Shown here piece by piece: positions 22,688 through 35,020 of a stretch of DNA of 64,000 bases. The DNA is from Lepus europaeus. Taxonomy: Eukaryota; Chordata; Mammalia; Lagomorpha; Leporidae. How positions within the stretch are numbered: the first letter of the stretch is position 1; each line of letters opens with the position of its first letter. Under the pieces are notes generated by a model. It was not told the DNA's origin. It did no database searches and worked only from the letters and a program-made list of their open reading frames with translations. Both the position numbers and the translations under genes were made by a program. The stretch is taken from positions 74,223,502-74,287,501 of the forward strand of contig NC_084831.1 of assembly GCF_033115175.1 (NCBI RefSeq), in the 5' to 3' direction.

Positions 22688-23188
22688 AAAAAGCAGTGAA
22701 CATCAATCAGCATATATGAGCAGCTTCAAAAACTGTGTCAATATATTTACTATTTAACTTATATTGGGATCTTAATCAAATGATGGATGTTTGAGATTCT
22801 TTTTGGAGTGTGATGTTGCAAAACATAGCTCTGAAAGGCTCAAGATATAACTTGGTGAGAATCAGAGGCCAAATCACAGAGTGGCTAGACAATTAACCAG
22901 TTCAGTCTAGTATGATACATGTGACCTTTAAGGTGGTGTGCAATAATTGTCTTTAAAAGAATGCCCCCATGAAAATCTAGGTAATAAGTCCCTTGCTAGA
23001 GGAAATGTTTCTAAATAAAGCAAAATATCAAATATGCTTGATAATGAGCTCAAATTGTGCATTTTGCCTCTGAAAATGTCCCAAAAATTACAGCACACTA
23101 AAATGACTTCTGTCACTACCTCCTGCCAAATTTACCAAATACATTACTGAGAGTTCATCTTGGATATACATGGCAATCTATGGAGTAG
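22688..23188. other. Unique DNA
   Basis: No recognised repeat or coding signal. Confidence 0.5.
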
Positions 23189-23302
23189 AGAGCAGGTTTG
23201 CTGCTGAACATTCTACAGTTGTACTCAAAAAATGCATAGCCCCCACAACAAAGAAGTATGCAAGTTCAAAATGTCAACACAGTGCTACAGTTGAAAATCA
23301 CT
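23189..23302 (+). mobile_element. MER5A-like DNA transposon fragment
   Basis: GCTGCTGAACATTCTACAGT, CCCCCACAACAAAGAA and TCAAAATGTCAACACAGTGC, ending near GTTGAAAATCACTG. This is the order of the 3' half of the non-autonomous hAT-Charlie element MER5A. About 110 bases, without the first terminal inverted repeat. Confidence 0.78.
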
Positions 23303-24399
23303 GCTCACAGAACATTAGGCTGTGAACTTGGCAAAAATGTGTTGAAACAGAAGCAGAAAACTGTATGAATAGTACATACTAATTTTAATTGCTGTCATAA
23401 TTTTTAGTATTCAGAGAAACTTTCCTATAGGAATATACCAGAAAAAGAATGCAGTTTCTTATGACCTAACATTTAAGAACTCTGCAGTATTTCAGTATAT
23501 GATAGGCCCCAAAACAATTCCATTATTACACTTTCATTTCTCCCTCATTAACAGACAAATGGTTCTGAGTCACCAGATGCCACTCAATTGTGTTCTATCT
23601 CCTGACATTCCCATCTGGATAACACATTGTAGATGATCAACAACCTGCAGGTCAAAACTTAGCTGTTGTGTAAGCTTATCAGCAAACAATTCTGTCTACT
23701 GACTTCTTAGAAAACAGGGCTATCGAGAAGTAAAGTGAATAAACAAGCTCTCACTCAGACCTGTGGTTTCATTTTGGCATTAATCTCCCATAAAGTGATG
23801 AAATGTCCCGTATGTTCAACCAGACACATTCCTTGAATGATGAGACAGGTCCCCAACAATAGTGAAGTGTTCTATCAATCCCTGAGTGATGTAACAATAT
23901 ACACGTGCAAACATTCCATTCCTGGGAGAGGATTTCTGGTAAAACAATTTGGCCCACTCTCCCAATTCAAACAACTGCAGATACATTCCACTGTGTCATT
24001 TTCAATAAAGACAGGTGGTCTGCTGGTTCTTCATACCGGAACTCTGCTCTGTGCTGGGAATGATCCTTACACTTCACTTTAAACACACATGTGTATAAAG
24101 TATTTATGGTGACATAAATCAGAGGCTCTTCAACTGGCTACACACCAAGCAGTTATATTCTCTGCACACTTCACAGAATTATAAGCTAGTGCTTCTTTTT
24201 GTAGAGCACCCAATACAAAAATCTGAGTTTGCTACTGGCATGAATGGCGTGAACTTTCTCCCTAGCAGCTGAGTTAAATGGCAGCATTTGAGCACAAACA
24301 AGATGTATTGTGCTTCCATTCAAAGTCTGAATGGCTCAGTGTACACTTTCCATGTTTGCAATTTCATGTGACATCAGTTGTTCAACCATCTCCATGTCT
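23303..24399. other. Unique DNA
   Basis: About 1.1 kb with no recognised repeat. The frames at 23769-23957 (minus) and 23837-24082 (plus) overlap each other and show no domain. Confidence 0.5.
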
Positions 24400-24710
24400 T
24401 TTTAGTTTTATTTTTAGATTTATTTATTCATTTATTTGAAAGGCAGAATGAGAGAGAAAAGGAGAGAGAACGAGCTTTCATCCACTTGTTTACTCTCAAA
24501 ATGGTCTCAACAGCCAGGTGTGGGCTAGGCTGAAGTCAGGAGCCATGAACTGAATATTCTGGTCTCTCTCAAGGGTGGTAGGGGTCTAAGCACTTGGGTC
24601 ATCTTCTACCCCCTTCCCAGGCACATTAGCAGGAAGCTGGATCAGAGAGTGTGCCTGGGACTCATGGTGGTGCTGCAATATGGAAAACAGGCATGCCAAG
24701 CAGCTCTTGC
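24400..24710 (-). mobile_element. Old C-type SINE
   Basis: Tail TTTATTTATTCATTTATTTG, then AAAGGCAGAATGAGAGAG, GCTGAAGTCAGGAGCCATGA and GCACATTAGCAGGAAGCTGG, the last being typical of the older subtype. The head is eroded. Confidence 0.82.
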
Positions 24711-25923
24711 AGTTATAAACCTATGCTTTTGTAGAACACTTCCAGAAATTCACACAAGGGGAATCAGTGTATACAGGAGTTGTATATGAAGTATTCAAAA
24801 TGATGATTCTAAAGCTGTGGCTTACTCTTTTCTTGTTATTAATAAAGCTATTGGCATCCAATTTTTCTTCTATGTGCTCTCTACCAATGAGTGTAGATTA
24901 AACATTTCCTGGTGCATGCAATTTAGCAAGGATTATAATCTTGAATTCTTGGCCTGATGATAAAGAGTTGCTAAAGCAAATGTATCCAGTCTGCCTTAGA
25001 AGGGCTTTGGTTCCAGGACCACCTCCTGAAGTTATTTGCAATCCTACAGCTACCTTATAGAAGATGACAGGCATCAAAATGATCTGGATTTCAAATAAAA
25101 TGAATATCTGTTTCAACTTTAAAATTGAAAGCCAGTCCTTTCAGATTCTTCCCACAACCATGTGCTCATCAATGTGCCCACATGGACTAGGGCTCTCTGT
25201 TCTATATCCTAGCCCTTAGGAAACATCTGGAATTATGGAGATGTCAGTCTTCATATACTGCTTACTATGAATTTGCAATATAAATGATGATGAAATCCTA
25301 CTGGAAATGCATAATTTATATAAATAGCTTATTGATATGTCTCAATTAGAGGAGAGACATATAATATGAATTTCCCTAAATCACAGCTATGTGTCATACT
25401 GTATTAAATTTCAGTGCCTCAACCCTTCAAGAGAGAGGAGATTCTTCGAATCTCTGAGCACTTTTCAACAACTAAAATTCAATTTGGACTGGTTTAAAAT
25501 TTCAGTCGTGCTTTCACCTTACGAATCTCTTCCTCTCCCAACAAAGGCTGAGCTTCTGGGCTTGAAGAACAAGAGGAAATAGAAAATTATTCTTTGTACT
25601 TTCCATGCCTCCCTTTCACCTCCATGTTTTATGTTGAGTCAAGGAAGAGAGGTAAGGAGAAAGGTGAAAGGGAAAGAAACCTTGTTTGTAACAGAGAAAA
25701 CTGCTGCTATTTCTTTGGCCAGCACTGATTAGCAGGTAAAACACCAAGGACTACTTGTATGACTCTGAAATGTGACTTGATTGTTAATTCCAAAGTGAAA
25801 GAAATTAAGTATATGCTCAAATAATTATAGTATTGTGTATGAATGCATGGGAAACTTTATTACCAAAAAAAGAGCTTCCCAGAAGTAGAGAAGAAAAAAC
25901 TGACTTTGGAAGCAACATAACAC
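24711..25923. other. Unique DNA
   Basis: About 1.2 kb; no recognised repeat, RNA gene or coding signal. Confidence 0.5.
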
Positions 25924-26265
25924 CTGCAGTGGGCATTTGACACAGTGGTTCAATAAGCATTTGGCAGGCCCACATCCACTATCAGAGTGCCCAGGGTTAA
26001 GTCCTGGCATGGCTTCAGATTCAGGCTTCTTGCTAAAATGCACCCTAAAGAAGCAGCAGGTGATGGCTTGAGTACTTGGGTTCCTGTCATTCATGAGGGA
26101 GACCTGGATTGAGTTCCATGTTCCTGGCTTCAGCCTGGCCCAGCCTGGGCAGTTGTGGGCATTTGGAAGTGACCACATAATGGAAGATCTTTCTGCTATT
26201 CTGTCTGTCTCTGTGTTTCTATTTTTAAATAAATGAAAATAATTTTTAATTATTAAAAAAAAAAA
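25924..26265 (+). mobile_element. Old C-type SINE
   Basis: Plus-strand old subtype: GGGCATTTGACACAGTGGTT head, GAAGCAGCAGGTGATGGCTT, GGAGACCTGGATTGAGTTCC, CTTCAGCCTGGCCCAGCC and a tail of TTAAATAAATG then A-rich sequence. Confidence 0.85.
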
Positions 26266-28034
26266 CAGAAAATAACACAACACAGAATAAAAACTCTACC
26301 TGTGGTGGCGATATGGTAAGTCTCTAATTTTTGTAGTCTTAGCATAAATAATAGACATAACAGAACAAGCAAAGTCTATGAAAGAAAATGATTTTTCTAA
26401 GCATTCCCTTTCATAGAAATTTTTAGTATATTTTGTATCTACATATTAAATAAAATGACATATTTGCAATTATGTAATAACAGGCACTATGCTAAATATT
26501 TTCCTGGAACGATTTTAGATTCTTAATTTAAATCTATAAATTTCCCCTGTCTCTGACTACAGTTCTCTTATTCTGAGCATTTTTGTTATTACTAGGAGCA
26601 TCTGGAAAATCTTTAGCATTTGAATGCAAATTATTTTCCTTTTTGATCTCCATCCCACCTTCAGGCCTTACCCCCAACATTGCTGTTCCCACTCAGGTAC
26701 AATGAATAAAATATCTCTGCTTTCAAGCAGGAAATGTATTGAAATGGTAAGTGGTAATAAACACACCAGTGATTTTATTGAAATTTTTAAATAAAATGAT
26801 GGACTATCTAAGTACTTGTTATGCAGCAAGGCAATAGCTCCACAAAGGCATAGGCGTTTGTTTTAAGGTAAATATCCCCAGTCTCTGCATCACAAGTCCT
26901 CCCCATCATCTAGACTTCTCTGTGGGGAATAGATTTGTAAGTGAAATTTGTTAGAGGAGTCTCTGGACTTATTTTGATGCCTGCAGCCACCCATGGTTTT
27001 GCAACTGGGTTTGTTCTCATTTAAAATAATTTCAGATCTGAACTAGAAAAATTGTGTTGTCCAGACTCAGTGTGATTTACCCAGTACCTCAAGTCAGTAT
27101 TAGAAGCATTATAAAAAAGACAAATTTGGTCTTGTGCCTCTTCATGTACAGCACATAACACAGTCCTGTAGTGAGCTCATTGCACTTAGACTGCCATGTG
27201 TGAACCTTATGTTATTCTGCCCTTTCCCAATATTTAAAAACTGATACCTATCTCTGCAAGAGGATAAGTGTTTTCCTAAGTTGAAAACATTCAGCTCTGT
27301 CTTGGTCTACATTAACTCTATTGAATTCTTCAAATACATACCAGGTTAATGAAGACTAAACCATGGTGGGCTAAATTTTTTGATAGATATCGAAGTCTTC
27401 TTTGATCCTGATAACCCACAAATGTTAAGCATGAGTGAGTTTTCACGGTCAGCATGAAGAGATTTTGATATTTAATTTAAGCTCTAGCCCAATATGGTTT
27501 ATTTTACTTATGAGGATGGTATGCTTAGAACTAAGAAGCAGGAAAAATTGGAAACAGCACAAGGATACAAAACATGACATCTCATGCCCATTTTCCCATT
27601 TGGCTAAGAATCCGCATTATTTACTCGTGACTTCAAGGGCTCTCTTTCTGTGTGTGAGTTCATTTGAAGTAAAACAAACAAAAGCTGAGAGAATGCTTCT
27701 TTCCCTTATTTGGCCCGCCCCTGGCTGCTTTCTTTTATAAATCATTGTCTCCCTTTCCCATCATGACAAAGCTTCTGACCTCAACCAGGGAACAGGTGGC
27801 AACAGAAGGCCCAAGAAGGATGAGATGAGGTAGGGTAAAGATGAGCAAAGTAATAATCCACCCTCGTTTTCAACACTTAAGTAATACTAAGTAACAAGCT
27901 TCAGTGAATACATACCGTCCTTCAATTTTACCTGAGTCAAAATAAATCCTGTGTCCAATTTGTAGAATTCACTAGAGGTCAGGATTCCAGAGGAAACAGA
28001 GAAGTGTCTACACATATGGTGTATAAAATACATG
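26266..28034. other. Unique DNA
   Basis: About 1.8 kb. A faint MIR-like string near 26483 (ACAGGCACTATGCTAAATAT) is too short to call. The plus-strand frame at 27435-27740 has no recognisable domain. Confidence 0.45.
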
Positions 28035-28240
28035 TAACATACTTTGTGATTCCACTTAGACCTCCTAGTAAATTGGAAAAGCAGTTATCCTTGGGAGGGT
28101 GATTGCTGGGGAGATGCATGAGGGGGCTTCTGGAGTCCAGATCATCTGTTCTTATTGCTACTAACATGGGTGGATACAGTCTGTGAAATCTGTTTGATTT
28201 GCACACTCATCAGTGGGTACACATAGATAAGTAATCCATG
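28035..28240 (+). mobile_element. Old L1M-type 3' end fragment (tentative)
   Basis: The pattern TTGTGATTCCACTTAGAC, then CTTGGGAGGGTGATTGCTGG, ATGAGGGGGCTTCTGGAG and TTTGCACACTCATCAG recalls the end of old mammalian L1s. Highly diverged, so the call is tentative. Confidence 0.45.
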
Positions 28241-28254
28241 AATTCTCTACCTCT

Positions 28255-28615
28255 GTGCTATGGACATTTTGGAGACCGCACAACTCTTTGTTGGGCCTCT
28301 GTCCTGTGCACTGTAGGGTGTTTAGAAGTGCTCCTGTGTCCAGCAATGTGGCACAGGGGTTAGAGCCATCATCTGAAATTCCTGGATCCTGTATGGGCAC
28401 CAGTTCATGTCCTCGTTGCTCCATTTCTGATCCAGCACTCTTCTTGGGGAAAACAGCAGCAGATGGCCTGTCTCTCTCTCTAACTCTGACTTTCAAATAA
28501 ACAAATATTTTTAAAAAATGGAGACGTACCCCTAACCTCTATATACTAGATGGCTGTGTATTTCCCCTCCCCAACTGTCACAATCAAAAACGTGTCCAGA
28601 ACAGTAAGATGACTC
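28255..28615 (-). mobile_element. MER5A-like element split by a SINE
   Basis: Left part 28255-28340 (GGACATTTTGGAGACC, CTGTCCTGTGCACTGTAGGG) and right part 28519-28615 (TACTAGATGGCTGTG, CAATCAAAAACGTGTCCAGA) together give MER5A in antisense. A SINE of about 175 bases lies between them. The DNA transposon is therefore older than the SINE. Confidence 0.75.
28341..28515 (+). mobile_element. C-type SINE, internally deleted, inside MER5A
   Basis: Head GTCCAGCAATGTGGCACAGG, then TGTATGGGCACCAGTTCATG and CAGCAGCAGATGGCC, running directly into the CT tract and TTTCAAATAAACAAATA tail. Most of the body after GATGGCC (about 120 bases) is missing. Confidence 0.82.
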
Positions 28616-30741
28616 CTGAGAATCTATTGAATAACACATCATTGTAAAAGACTATAAAGTCTGCAGCCTAGTGAAATAATTATTAAAGATAAGATTATTG
28701 CATCATAGCAATGAGCAATATTATCAGTCTTGGAGAAAATTATGTGGGATGGCATTAATTGAAATTCATGCTGTCTTCAAAACCATTAAAGTTTATTATA
28801 TTTTTGATATGCCATGTTTTCCACTGCTTAACGTTCATGTGTCGCTTCTATAAATCAAATTCAGCCAATTCAGAAATGCTTTTGACAACTGATTGATTGA
28901 TTAATCTCAGTTTTGAGCAGAATAATTGGCAAGAAAAGAGAATTCATTATAGGACTACATTATTTATAGAAACAAGAGGGCTCAAAATTACCTGCAAGAC
29001 AAATATGAGTGTATTCTCAGTTCTAATAACAGCACCTGACTTTACGAATGGCTGTTGAGGCAGACATGTAAGTAATTGAAAAGAATGAAGGTTGCCAAGT
29101 CTCAAAGCATGAAGAACTACCAAAGCAATTTCAGATTTTCTGCAACTGATAAACTTAGTAGTAATTGGCTTATTACAGAGAAAAGTCAAACCAGAAATTC
29201 TGTGGATAAAGAGACAAACTAAAAGGTGTTTAAAACATGAACATTCACATTGCAGGCAAACACTCTCAAAAGCCTGCAGCTCCCGACTCACAAATACCAG
29301 GCAGTCTTGATAACTTTTTATTAGGACAAACTGCTTTCTGTTTAAAGGGCATCCAGCATGTTTTTGCTGGGCTTTTGTTTTGGTTTTAGTTTTTCGCTAT
29401 GTGTGTGTTTTTTCAAGACAACGTATGGCTTAAAAGGAAAAATAATGCCATCTGAATTCAATGTTTCACCAAAACTGTTTATCAGGACTTCATTCTGTGT
29501 ACTCGGAGCATAAATGCTTTCTTTTTTCCTGAAGCCAGATTTGGATCACTCACTTCAGCTGGGCCTGGGGGAAGAAGCACAGCATGTATGAGGAGCTGAT
29601 TAATTACCAGAAATCAAATGCCTTGCAGTCCAAGCTCTGTGCTTGAAAGCGTGCACCAGTACTAGAGGAACAGTGAGGTCCCATTTATGCATGGACAGTC
29701 AGGGACTCCTCAGGGATTAAGTTCCACTGTGGCACGAAACAAAGGACTTCAGAATGATTGTTTACCCTTGACAGTGTGACCTGTGCCAGACCTTATATTT
29801 TTTTTAAGCAAGAGCTTTCAGCATGTAACTTTTACAGCCAAAGAACCCCCAGTAAGTCACCCCCAACATTTTTTCATCTTCTAGAGAAATCAGTACAATA
29901 TTATCATTGTTTTTCATCCTTTTCACACTCCTTGAAACTTAGGTAGTAATTCATAATTAAAGGTTAGGATATGTCTTATTTCAAGCCTTGCGTGCATAAA
30001 TAGAATCCTTTGAGGTTGTCTCTCAGGAAGAGCTTCTCATTTAAAATGGAATGTATGTCTACCACGGAGACATAAACAAAGGCAGAATAATATGAAATGT
30101 TGGGAACGATATACTGCCAACCTCTGAAACTGTGAAAGCCATTAATAATCATAGATGGGCAAGATCAGCTTGTTGACAAACTTTCCATGTCTTCAAAAGC
30201 CGTAGAAACATGCAACTTACTCCCTCAGTTCACAGTGTAGGTTGCCTTCCTTCCCATGCCTAATAACCATAAAACCCCTATTAACATGGCAGATCGATTT
30301 ATATCAGTAGAATAAGGTCAAAGGGTCCAGTACTGAATTCTTACACAGGCTAGTTTGCCTACTTTTAGGTGCTGATTTTAATATTTTGCTTGTGTGGATC
30401 ATTTGTTTCCTCCGTAAGTGCTTATGCAATTCACCTTCGGAATGCAAGAAGCACAGGAGATAGGCTCCTGAGCTGAGAGGCTGCAATGCAACTTCACAGA
30501 AAAGGTCATTGTCAGAAATGTGTGTAGCGCCTGCTTGGTTCTTTCACATCACTGAGGCACCTGAGCCCTTCTCTAAAATAGGTTTGTTTTGTTTTGTTTT
30601 GTTTTTCAGGAATATCAATTAAAAAGAACACCAGGTCAAACTCTTACCACTCATTTGTCTGTCTCAGAAAACAAATGATTTATGAATTAAAACCTAAAAT
30701 TGCCATTGACTATTGACTTCCTTCTTAGTGACATCACAAAG
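28616..30741. other. Longest repeat-free stretch with no frame I credit
   Basis: About 2.1 kb without any SINE or L1 that I can see, in a window otherwise densely hit by insertions. It has TAAT-rich motifs at 28892-28907 and 29595-29610 (CTGATTAATTACC) of the kind bound by homeodomain proteins. A GTTTT repeat lies at 30582-30605. A minus-strand 114-codon frame at 28947-29291 shows no recognisable domain. It could contain conserved regulatory DNA, but the sequence alone does not show that. Confidence 0.35.
30582..30605. repeat. (GTTTT)n microsatellite
   Basis: Nearly five pentanucleotide units. Confidence 0.9.
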
Positions 30742-30751
30742 TCTGCAGCAG

Positions 30752-31638
30752 GGAGTGAAATAAGCCAGTCCCAGAGGGACAATATCTTGTGTTCTCCCTG
30801 ATCGGTGACAACTAACTGAGCACGTTAAAGGAAACCCATAGAAGTGAAACTGACACTATAGAAGCAATGACTTGATCAGCCTTTGTCCTGATAGTCAGGA
30901 ACAGCTTACTATTTTATTCCTTTTAGTATTTTCTTTTTCTACTTAATACCACTGGTTGAACTCTTTAATTAACACAGAGTTATTCTTAGGTGTTTAAATC
31001 CAACTGAAAATTGATCCCTGTTAAAAATAAGAGTGGGAATAAGAAAGGGAGGAGATGTACAGCTCAGCATACGCTCCCTTGCACTTACCCCTAGGGGTAA
31101 AGCTAGAAACTTGCCATGGGACTCCAAACCCCATTAAGTTGGCAAGAACCAATGCCATCTTACTAGTTAAAGTGATCAGTTTAAGTTCATAATTGATCAT
31201 AAAGATAGGATTAAGTGTCAAGGGATCACATAAACAAGACCAGTGTCTGCTAATACTAACTGATAGAATTAAAAAGGAGAGAATGATCCAACATGGGAAG
31301 CAAAATACACAGCAGACTCATAGAACGACATGTGTGCACTTGCTCCCCATGTAGGATTTCTGTCCTTAATGTGTTGTACTATGAGAATTAACAGTAAAAC
31401 TAGTCTTCAAACAATACTCTATACTTTATGTGTCTGTGTGGGTGCAAACTGTTAAAATCTTTACTTACTATAAAGTGGATCTTCTGTATATAAAGATAAT
31501 TAAAAATGAATCTTAATGAAGAGTGGGATGGCTTATGGGTGGGAGGGTGGTTATGGGGGGAATAACCTCTATAATCCAAAAGTTGTACGTTCAAAAGTTA
31601 TGTTTATTAAATAAAAGTTTTCTATTAAAAAAATAAAA
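30752..31638 (+). mobile_element. L1 3' end, 5'-truncated, sense
   Basis: Starts in the last part of ORF2 (GAAATAAGCCAGTCCCAGAG), runs through the long-form 3' UTR and ends with ATTAAATAAAAGTTTTCTAT and an A-rich tail. The exact repeat TCTGCAGCAG at 30742-30751 and 31639-31648 marks a probable TSD. It is the sense counterpart of the antisense copy at 2.75 kb. Confidence 0.92.
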
Positions 31639-31776
31639 TCTGCAGCAGTAAATCAGTGAGGAAGTGCGATGAGAGGTCCCCAAATGTTGGAAAAAAGTGA
31701 ACCAGTCAAATCTGTACTTGTAATTGTTTAAAGATTAACAGCGGCATGAGCAAGGTCTGTTTAAAAGCTACTTTTA

Positions 31777-32103
31777 GGGCCGGCGCCGCGGCTCACTAGG
31801 CTAATCCTCTGCCTTGCGGCTCCAGCACACCGGGTTCTAGTCCCAGTCAGGGCACTGGATTCTGTCCCGGTTGCCCCTCTTCCAGGCCAGCTCTCTGCTG
31901 TGGCCCAGGAGTGCAGTGGAGGATGGCCCAAGTGCTTGGGCCCTGCACCCGCATGGGAGACCAGGAGAAGCACCTGGCTCCTGCCATCAGATCAGTGCGG
32001 TGCGCCAGCAGCGGGGGCCATTGGAGGGTGAACCAATGGCAAAGGAAGACCTTTCTCTCTGTCTCTCTCTCTCTCTCACTATCCACTCTGCTTGTCCAAA
32101 AAA
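31777..32103 (+). mobile_element. Young C-type SINE
   Basis: Young subtype (GGCCGGCGCCGCGGCTCACT) with the exact 14-base repeat AAAAGCTACTTTTA at 31763-31776 and 32104-32117. The GC-rich core is shorter than in the 22.3 kb copy. Confidence 0.96.
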
Positions 32104-32117
32104 AAAAGCTACTTTTA

Positions 32118-34300
32118 AGGGAAAATCAACGCCAAATGGGAGAACATCTGAGATGGAAATCTTCAAAATGTGTGTAGAATTCGTATCCATTTTTGTTGGC
32201 CAGTCAGCATTCCCTGCTTTGAAATCCATTGTTCTCTGGCACAGCAGGGCACTGGGTAAAGGAGGCCCATCTGTGTAGAAGTGAAGAAGTGAATCACCTT
32301 TGTTTGATTAACCAGGAAAACCATCTTTTAGTGAATAAGCAGAAAAACATCATGAATACAGAAATTCAGATAAATAATATAATGAACAAGCAAAACATAA
32401 GTGACTGAAATAAGACATGTACTTTCCCAGCACTTTGGATTATTTCAGTGGAATACCTCACTCTTTTGGTTTCATCGTCTTTCTAAAACACTTTAGCAGT
32501 AGCAGCAGCAGCAGCAGCAGTATCGCCTGTGTAAGCACTCTGTGGATTTATCGCAGATGTATACTTCTACTATATTCCTCTTAACTGTATTTTAACATAT
32601 TTTCACTATAGCTAATTCATTTGCAGTACTGTATAAAGTAGCATTATACAAATAAAATTTGGATATTTTACTTTATTATATAATAGGAAGAGAAGAACCC
32701 AGGTGCCCTCTTGGTTACTGATACTTTTTCAGGTAACTATAAAATTATCCTTCTGTCCTGGTTTTAAACATGAAGGCAGAAAACATATACAGATAAACTT
32801 CAAAAATTTCATGAAAAAATGAATGTAAAAGATAAGCCTATTTTGGTGCATAAAGATAGAGGCTTACTAATTTAACAATAAGGATAGCATATGCTACCTT
32901 GAGATTCATTTAGGCCCTGTTGCTGGGATTGTATAAACAGAGACCTTAGGCATATTTTGTACATCATGATATAGATTTTCCATTAACATTTTGAAGTACA
33001 CTTGTACAAGTATGTGCATTAGAGAAAAATGCAGCACATAAAAACCAATTTGACAAGAGAAAAAAATTATAAAATATAACAATGTAGATCACAATGACCT
33101 GAAAGTTCATCTAACGAACTCAAAAAAAACAAGCCATTTAAAAAGTTAAATAAAATTGGTTTTCATTAGTCATGCACCTGTGTGTTTTTCCTTCTGTCAG
33201 ATCATTTTTAAATATAAATATTCTAATTATTTCAGATTTGCTTTATTCCTTTCCCATCCTATCCTATCTTTCATTTTATATTGGTTTTAATGAGCCTTCC
33301 CTGTTGCTGGAAGAAGATACTGAAGGAAAAAGCAAACCATTCTGTCCTCGTGGAGTGCGTGACAACACTCGTGATGCCCAATTTGCTATTCCCATTCATT
33401 GAATCAACCCACTAACAAGTAATAATTATCCTTCCTATTTTCCTTTTCCCCATATTATCTTCATCTTATTTTCTGATCTTTCAATTACCCATAATGTCTC
33501 ATAAATAGTAAATGCTTATGAAGTTCTGTGTATTTATCTATGGTCCTGCAATTTGTTGGCATGTTGGTGATTTGTTGAATATTTTGTTAGTAGGTGGAAG
33601 TGACTTTAAAAAATTATCTTTGATGATACTTCATTGGACAAATGGTAGTAATTTATGGATTGCATCTAACCATAGGCTTCTTCTATAAGGAATTTTAAAG
33701 ATGTATAGAGCTTAATTTCAATTTTACAAAAATTACATTTGAGTTGGAAGTGCATTGCATGATTTTCCCCCTTTTGGCAGAAAATTTACCCTCCTAATTA
33801 TGTTTACCTTAGGCTAATATTAAAATTGGTTTGCATTTCTCGACATGAAAACTGCCTCAGGGAGAGGGCACAGAAAGAGAGACCTGACCCAGAAACATGC
33901 AGACTAGGGAGAAGTCTGCCCAGGGGTGCAGATTTAACCTACATAGTACGGAAAGTGGATAAGCCACAAACATACAACCAAGAGGCACTTGTCTCAAAAA
34001 TACAAGAGTGAACTAGAAACCTTATTAGAACTTGTTATTCTTGCTAATTTTTCTTATTTTTTAAATTCTTTATCATTGTTCAGATAAAATTCCAAAAAAA
34101 AATTCCTTACTCTGTTCTTTCATATTTTATAATTTTCTCTATGCCTTATTAAGAGATAAGATTCTAATTCTGGACCCTGCAACAGAGAACCATTCAGTTG
34201 GCTTTACTTGGGAAAGAAATTCAGTTATTCTCTCCTTTTCACTTTTTTGTTTGTTTATTTTTGCTGCAAGTCTAGATGAATTTAAATATAACTTGAATGG
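32118..34300. other. Unique DNA with an AGC repeat
   Basis: About 2.2 kb without a recognised interspersed repeat. A trinucleotide (AGC)n repeat lies at 32495-32520. A 61-codon frame at 33826-34011 (plus) has no recognised domain. Confidence 0.45.
32495..32520. repeat. (AGC)n trinucleotide repeat
   Basis: About nine AGC units with one AGT interruption. Not inside a supported reading frame. Confidence 0.92.
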
Positions 34301-34860
34301 CATCTGTGATGGCTAAATTTAATTGTCAACTAGACTGGATTAAGAAATACATGGGAAAGTGATATTCTGGGTGTGTCTGTAAGGGTGTCTCCGGAGGATA
34401 TTGATGGGTGAGTGTGAATGGCTGAGATGGGAAAATTGGTCACCGTCCAATGTTGGTGGTGTTGCAAGCAAACAAAAGCAGAGAAAAGGCAAATATAATG
34501 TCAGAAATTGGAATCCACTCTCTCTCTCTCCGGTCCTTGGACATGAAAACACCAAGTTCTCCAGAGTTTGGACTCTAGGAGATAAAGCCAGTGACCTCCT
34601 GAGTTTTTAGGCCTTCAACCTTGATCTGAGAGTTACACCGCCAACCTTGCTGGTTTTCAAGCCTTTTGACTTGGATCGAGCCATGATATGGACACTTCCA
34701 ACTTGCAGACGACCTATTGTGGGATTTCTCTGCCTCCATAATCATGTGAGCTCATTCCCCTAGTACAGGTTTGTATATCCACTCTCTAGCCATCCATCTA
34801 CCTAGGTATCTGTTGTCTACCAATCCTATTGGTTCTGTCTTCCTGGAGACAGGAAATAAT
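34301..34860 (+). mobile_element. Ancient mammal-wide repeat, family not named
   Basis: Landmarks shared with a common mammalian interspersed repeat whose name I cannot give with certainty: AATTGTCAACTAGACTGGAT, CTGGGTGTGTCTGTAAGGGT, GGGATTTCTCTGCCTCCATA, ATCATGTGAGCTCATTCCC and CCTATTGGTTCTGTCTTCCT. About 550 bases on the plus strand. Confidence 0.65.
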
Positions 34861-34909
34861 AATGAAAGTAATTGAAACTTTTTTTTTAATGAACTCCAAA
34901 TAATTGTGC

Positions 34910-35020
34910 ATAATATAACTGTGAAGTAGGTAGAAAATAGATATTATTCTCATTTCATATATGAGAAATCTATGTCCCTGAGAGGATAAGTGAATTGTCC
35001 AAAGTGACAAAGAAACCTAC
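34910..35020 (+). mobile_element. MIR fragment
   Basis: GTGAAGTAGGTAGAAAATAG, TATTATTCTCATTTCATATA, then GAGAGGATAAGTGAATTGTC and CAAAGTGACA follow the 3' half of MIR. Diverged. Confidence 0.65.

Noticed and set aside
22239..22699. Overlapping 60-143 codon frames on both strands inside young SINEs (also at 7.8-8.3, 10.8-11.1, 31.8-32.3, 44.0-44.4, 45.0-45.5, 51.4-51.7 and 61.3-61.8 kb)
   Set aside because: The same peptide strings recur wherever the GC-rich SINE recurs and appear in several frames at once, so they are shadows of SINE sequence rather than genes.
28947..29291. 114-codon minus-strand frame as a gene
   Set aside because: No recognisable domain, no coding-like composition and AT-rich surroundings; consistent with chance.
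33826..34011. 61-codon plus-strand frame with a basic N-terminal half
   Set aside because: No recognisable domain, short, and no supporting splice or start context.
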